From: Diorhabda sublineata
Taxonomy: Eukaryota > Arthropoda > Insecta > Coleoptera > Chrysomelidae
Direction of reading: 5' to 3'
Length of the DNA: 64,000 nt
Assembly: GCF_026230105.1 (NCBI RefSeq)
Contig: NC_079477.1
Coordinates: forward strand, 14,947,001 to 15,011,000
Shown: positions 60,260-64,000 of the stretch, piece after piece
Position numbering within the stretch: the stretch's first letter is position 1
Layout: each line of letters opens with the position of its first letter
The notes under the pieces: generated by a model
The model's database searches: none
What the model was told of the DNA's origin: nothing
What the model saw: the letters and a program-made list of their open reading frames with translations, nothing else
Program-made: the position numbers and the translations under genes

Positions 60260-61546
60260 ACGCCGTCTAGTAAAAGAGAAAGTAAAAGTTTTGAGATGAA
60301 AAGAAAATTTTAAAAAAGATGGAGAACGGAGGAAAGGCTACAGAGGTTCGACAACAGTTTTTCATCTCAGAGTCTACTGTACGTACGAATAAACAATGCG
60401 CTCTAATGAATATGGGACGCCTACCAGCGCGAAAAAAATTACTTTCGCACGAGATTTTAGCAAAAATGGAGCAATTGCTTGGTTTGAAGATATGATTAGC
60501 AAAGATGCTCCAATGGTTAAGATATCATAAGTGTTAAAGCAATTTCTTTACATGGCGACCGAAGCAGCAAGAAGGTAAAAGCTCTTCTGCTCAATCTTTC
60601 CTTACGAGCAATAGTTGATTTAAACAATTAAAAAGATTATTGAATTTCCATAACATTCGTATCACTTGCAAAACAGCAAGCGCAGAAAATTCCTGCTTCA
60701 TTTATCTTGAATGTGGAAGAAACTGGTCTTTATTGGAAATAGATGCCATCCCGAACCAAAGAAGAGAAGCAGAAAAGTGGTTTTAATGCAGCCAAAGATC
60801 AATTCTATCTTTTTTTGAGTGGAAATGCTACTAAAGACTTCAAATTAAAACTTTGCTGGTATATTAGTCGAAAACACCTCGCGCTATGCGCGGCACTGAT
60901 AAGGATAGCTAACCAGTTGTTTGGCGATCCAATCGAAAAGCCTAGGTTGCAAGAGAGGTTTTTTCCGACTAGTGTACAAACAGCTTTTGTCCAGATTTCA
61001 ATCCTAAGAGACCGCCTCCAAAAGTTTTATTACTTCTTGACAATGCACCTGATCACCGCAGGGTTTGGAAGTAGAGGTGATATTTTTGCCACCAAATACC
61101 ACCTCAATTTTACATCCTATGAACCAGGAGGCTATAGCAAACTTACTATCACCGCCGTATATCATGAAAGATCAGCAAAACATTGCTACAGTTTGTGAAG
61201 TTGAGCTGTATGTACCGATTTTGGAGAATCCTTTGGCCTGATGTGATAGAGGCTCCAAGCTGACGTTTGCCATTTCAAGATACACACCGATAGACGGGTG
61301 GTTGAAGATATCACTGTTATGAAGGAGAGGTCTTGGAAATATTGCAGTCGAGGAGCTTGAAGAATTCGCTGCAACAGATAGCACATCTTTGAGCGATTGA
61401 GAATTAATATCAATGCACAATACTTCCCAAATAAACGAAAATTATATTCTAGAGTTGCTGGAAAGTTCGTACAGTGATGCCAACCGTGTTTTATATCTGA
61501 GGAAATATATAGAAAATGGTGTTAATTGCTACATAAAAAAATTTTA
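60260..61546 (+). pseudogene. Tigger/pogo-type transposase, broken
   Basis: The frame begins at an ACG in the place of ATG and reads PSSKRESKSFEMKRKF, then ATEVRQQFFISESTVRT (N-terminal helix-turn-helix of the CENP-B class). Next come a worn second DNA-binding domain, NVEETGLYWK-stop-MPSRT, FNAAKDQFYLFLSGNATKDF, VVWRSNRKA, VLLLLDNAPDHRR, PPNTTSILHPMNQEAIANLL and an acidic tail VEELEEFAATDSTSLSD. It parallels TIGD/Tigger proteins closely. The first catalytic Asp is Glu (VEET for VDET) and the third is Asn (HPMNQ for QPMDQ); only DNAPDH is normal. With several stops and frameshifts it is inactive. Confidence 0.85.
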
Positions 61547-61699
61547 TTGAGCATAAAATTCTATTCAAAAAACGTTAGATGAGTATTTTTCGGAAAATTA
61601 AAATATGTATTTCGTTTTTTGTGAGCTTAAAAGCAAAGAAGTTTCTTTGTAACGTATTTTGCTTGTAATTTCATTGACCTCGTTATACGTGTATTTCGC

Positions 61700-61751
61700 T
61701 TAGCATGAATTTGATCAGAACGCATCCTTCGCCTAAAGCGAGGTGTTACTG
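61700..61751. repeat. Right TIR of the Tigger element
   Basis: The sequence ends GCGAGGTGTTACTG followed by TA (61752-61753). Reversed, the end begins CAGTAACACCTCGC, the CAG start usual for Tigger elements with a TA target. No convincing left partner was found upstream of 60260; ACAGTAAAAATCACTACC near 59136 is a weak match. Confidence 0.5.
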
Positions 61752-61753
61752 TA

Positions 61754-62499
61754 ATGTTAAGCTGTATGCTTTTAGAAGTTTAATTGTATAGACTATTGTT
61801 TTAGGTATATTTCAGCCTGCTATATAGGTAAAACCAGAGAAGATTTAAGTAAATTAAAACTAAATGCTGTCTATTCATCTTCTTATTTTATGAAAATATT
61901 TTGTCAGAACACAAGTAAAAAAAATAATTTACAGGTCTGTGAGTTTCAACAAATCATTGTGTTGCTATAATAAACTTTTGAGTACTTTTATTTCTATACA
62001 TATTAATATTTACATGAGTGAATGATACTTTTTCTGAAATGAGAATATATAATTTAAACACATCGCAAGAATTGCTATTCTCCCATTCCAATTCCTGAAA
62101 ACTGTATTCTTTATCGATGTCTACCAAGTAATTCACATTTTGGTACTATATATAACTTTGTAGCACAAATGCGTCACCAACTTCATGTTGGTTGTGCCTG
62201 CATTTTTCTAGTATCTTTTTGGCTTATCGCATTTTTTTAATTTAAAAAATGGAAAAAAATTAAATCAACGATATTGCTTAAAGCTTCGCTTTAATATTAG
62301 AGACATTATATAGGTTATTACTGATAAATCATAAGTTTTTGACTATTCCAGAAATATGAGACAGTCTTCAAGCCCGAAGCATTCTACATTGTCAAGATCA
62401 AAAATAGCAAGTTAATGTCTGAGAAAAGACAATGTTCACTGTTTTTTTTTCATTATAGAGATATTGTGGAGGTATATGTTTGGATAGATCACACTTAAA
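61754..62499. other. AT-rich DNA, no gene seen
   Basis: Nothing was recognised. Confidence 0.55.
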
Positions 62500-62700
62500 A
62501 ATACTATGTTGAAGTATTCAAAATATTTTGTCAGAAGAAAACTAGGATAATGCATCAAGATAATAATGCGCCACTGCAGTTATCCAATTTTATGTGGCAA
62601 TATTTTACATAGCACCAGCACATAGCTCGCTGGAACTTTCAACTCCTTGAGAGAATCAAATGGGTTATTAAAGCAAATGGGGGCTACCTTGAAGAATGTC
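62500..62700 (+). pseudogene. Tc1-like transposase fragment
   Basis: The plus strand reads YVEVFKIF, then RIMHQDNNAPLQLSNFMWQY, resembling the second catalytic block of Tc1-like transposases (FQQDNAPxHTS). After a stop it reads LLERIKWVIKANGGYLEE, like the C-terminal xMxxRxxAVIKAxGG segment. The WPAQSPDLNPIE block between them is missing, so the copy is internally deleted. The N-terminal half was not found. Confidence 0.5.
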
Positions 62701-64000
62701 ACTCTCTAGATCTAGATTTTAAATATAAATATTTACATTTAAACCTATATGAATAATGAGAATAACTTGAAAATTTCACCATTTTTTATAAATGGTGAGG
62801 AAAAAATGACAAACAGAGATTGAAAGAAGCTCTTAAGGAAAACTAAATAAAACATAAAAAAATAAAGCTAAAATCAACTGATGTCAGTTGAGGCAAGTAA
62901 AAATTCATATACACATATAAATATCGAATAGAAAAAAAGTATAGATAACAAAAAAATTTGAACGTGATCTTGGTTTTGCATAAAGATTCTTGCACGTCAC
63001 ACACTTTTTTGTTTGTAGGATTATTTGACGGGTTCCAAGTTCACGCGGTTTTGACAGTAGTATTTGTAATTTAAAAGATCATAAGAAAATTGAAATAAAT
63101 AATTACTTATTTTGCATCTGTTAATCAAATCCATAAATCATTCGAAGAAACTAGATGGGTAGAAATTACGAAAATAAATAGTAATGAAGAAGGAATCAAC
63201 TGGAAAATAGACAAAGTTATTAAGTACAAAAATAATATAAGTACACATGATAAAAATCATTATGATAATTATTACGCTTTATTTATCTCAAACTAATTGT
63301 TATCAAGTTTAACATGATCATGTAAATTTTGTTTATTCCAAAGAACGATAATACCCACACCATTTATGATTATAATACTTACATTAAGTACATAAAAAAT
63401 TCTGAGATAGTCGCTAACCATATTTATTAATGAGGTAGTAAAATATGATGAAGTGCATTTAAATTCGTAATTAACTAAACGACCAACATAAAATAATTTT
63501 ATCATAAATTATAATTAAAGTACCTTCATTAGCCAGCAATCGATCTTGAATAGCTGGAAAATATTGGAAACAAGCAATTTTTTATTTATGTTAATAGTTT
63601 AATGAGCTTAATTGAATTTCAAAACAATTTTTTCATAAACGTGTATTTAATACCTTTATTTTATATAATGGAGTAACTTGCTTCGTTCAGGAAAATGGTA
63701 TTGTAAGATAATTGGAATGAATAGATAATATTTCTTATCTTAGGAGTATAAATTGTTAATTAATTAATTGAACGTTTATGGCGTAATATTCCTTAACCAA
63801 GCTGTTATTTTTATGAGTGACTTATGTTTCCAATCTTTTATGGTAAGATTGTATAAAAATGCTTGATATTTTAATTTCTTTGGTTTCTCTACTTCTCACA
63901 ATGCTCTTCTATTTTTACACTTTTCTTATGTTCTTTATGTTCACACTATATATTTTCCATACTTCATTTTCGTTACATATTTGATTTCACTACTCACACT
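62701..64000. other. AT-rich DNA, no gene seen
   Basis: No coding, RNA or repeat feature was recognised up to the window end. Confidence 0.55.

Noticed and set aside
1..64000. CRISPR arrays, operons, riboswitches, bacterial promoters and integrons
   Set aside because: No evenly spaced direct repeats or prokaryotic gene structure exist; the transposon content is that of an animal genome.

Overview
The window is AT-rich eukaryotic DNA that looks like an insect chromosome. It has no operons, ribosome binding sites or long open frames. Almost all recognisable coding signal is decayed transposon sequence: mariner (DD34D), mariner-like elements with a longer DD40/41D-type spacing, a Tigger/pogo element, a Tc1-like scrap and many non-LTR retrotransposon fragments. 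These families, with a THAP-domain relic, point to an arthropod. The sequence does not settle the order (beetle or bug are both possible). No host gene can be named with confidence, so the window reads as intergenic or intronic DNA acting as a transposon graveyard.

Layout. 0-12 kb is mostly featureless, with an endonuclease relic (5.4 kb), a non-LTR tail (7.3 kb), a THAP relic (7.9 kb), an RNase H/non-LTR tail on the minus strand (9.1-9.5 kb) and two weak candidate exons (10.6 and 11.3 kb). 12.0-12.6 kb is a 514-bp TA-flanked deletion derivative of a mariner-like element. 13-17 kb holds reverse transcriptase and mariner relics. 20.3-20.8 kb is a GC-rich inverted repeat around an AT-rich core. 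28.8-32.7 kb is the best preserved part: a 2,528-bp element with terminal inverted repeats (TIRs) over 600 bp and a broken transposase, then a 1,177-bp relative 128 bp away. 36.2-37.8 kb is a 5'-truncated non-LTR element with RT, RNase H and tail regions. 41.4 and 49.9 kb carry MITE-like elements. 44.8-48.4 kb holds further non-LTR scraps. 49.6 kb has a short intact frame resembling a double-stranded RNA-binding domain. 51.2-58.6 kb is a cluster of four mariner relics, one with both ends and its TA duplication. 57.0 kb has an unidentified coding relic. 60.3-61.75 kb is a Tigger relic with altered catalytic residues.

The transposase and retrotransposon copies all carry stops, frameshifts or deletions, so none can be expected to move now. 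They do not work together as a pathway. Names rest on motif recognition by eye, not on database searches. The stretches between features are AT-rich with nothing identified.
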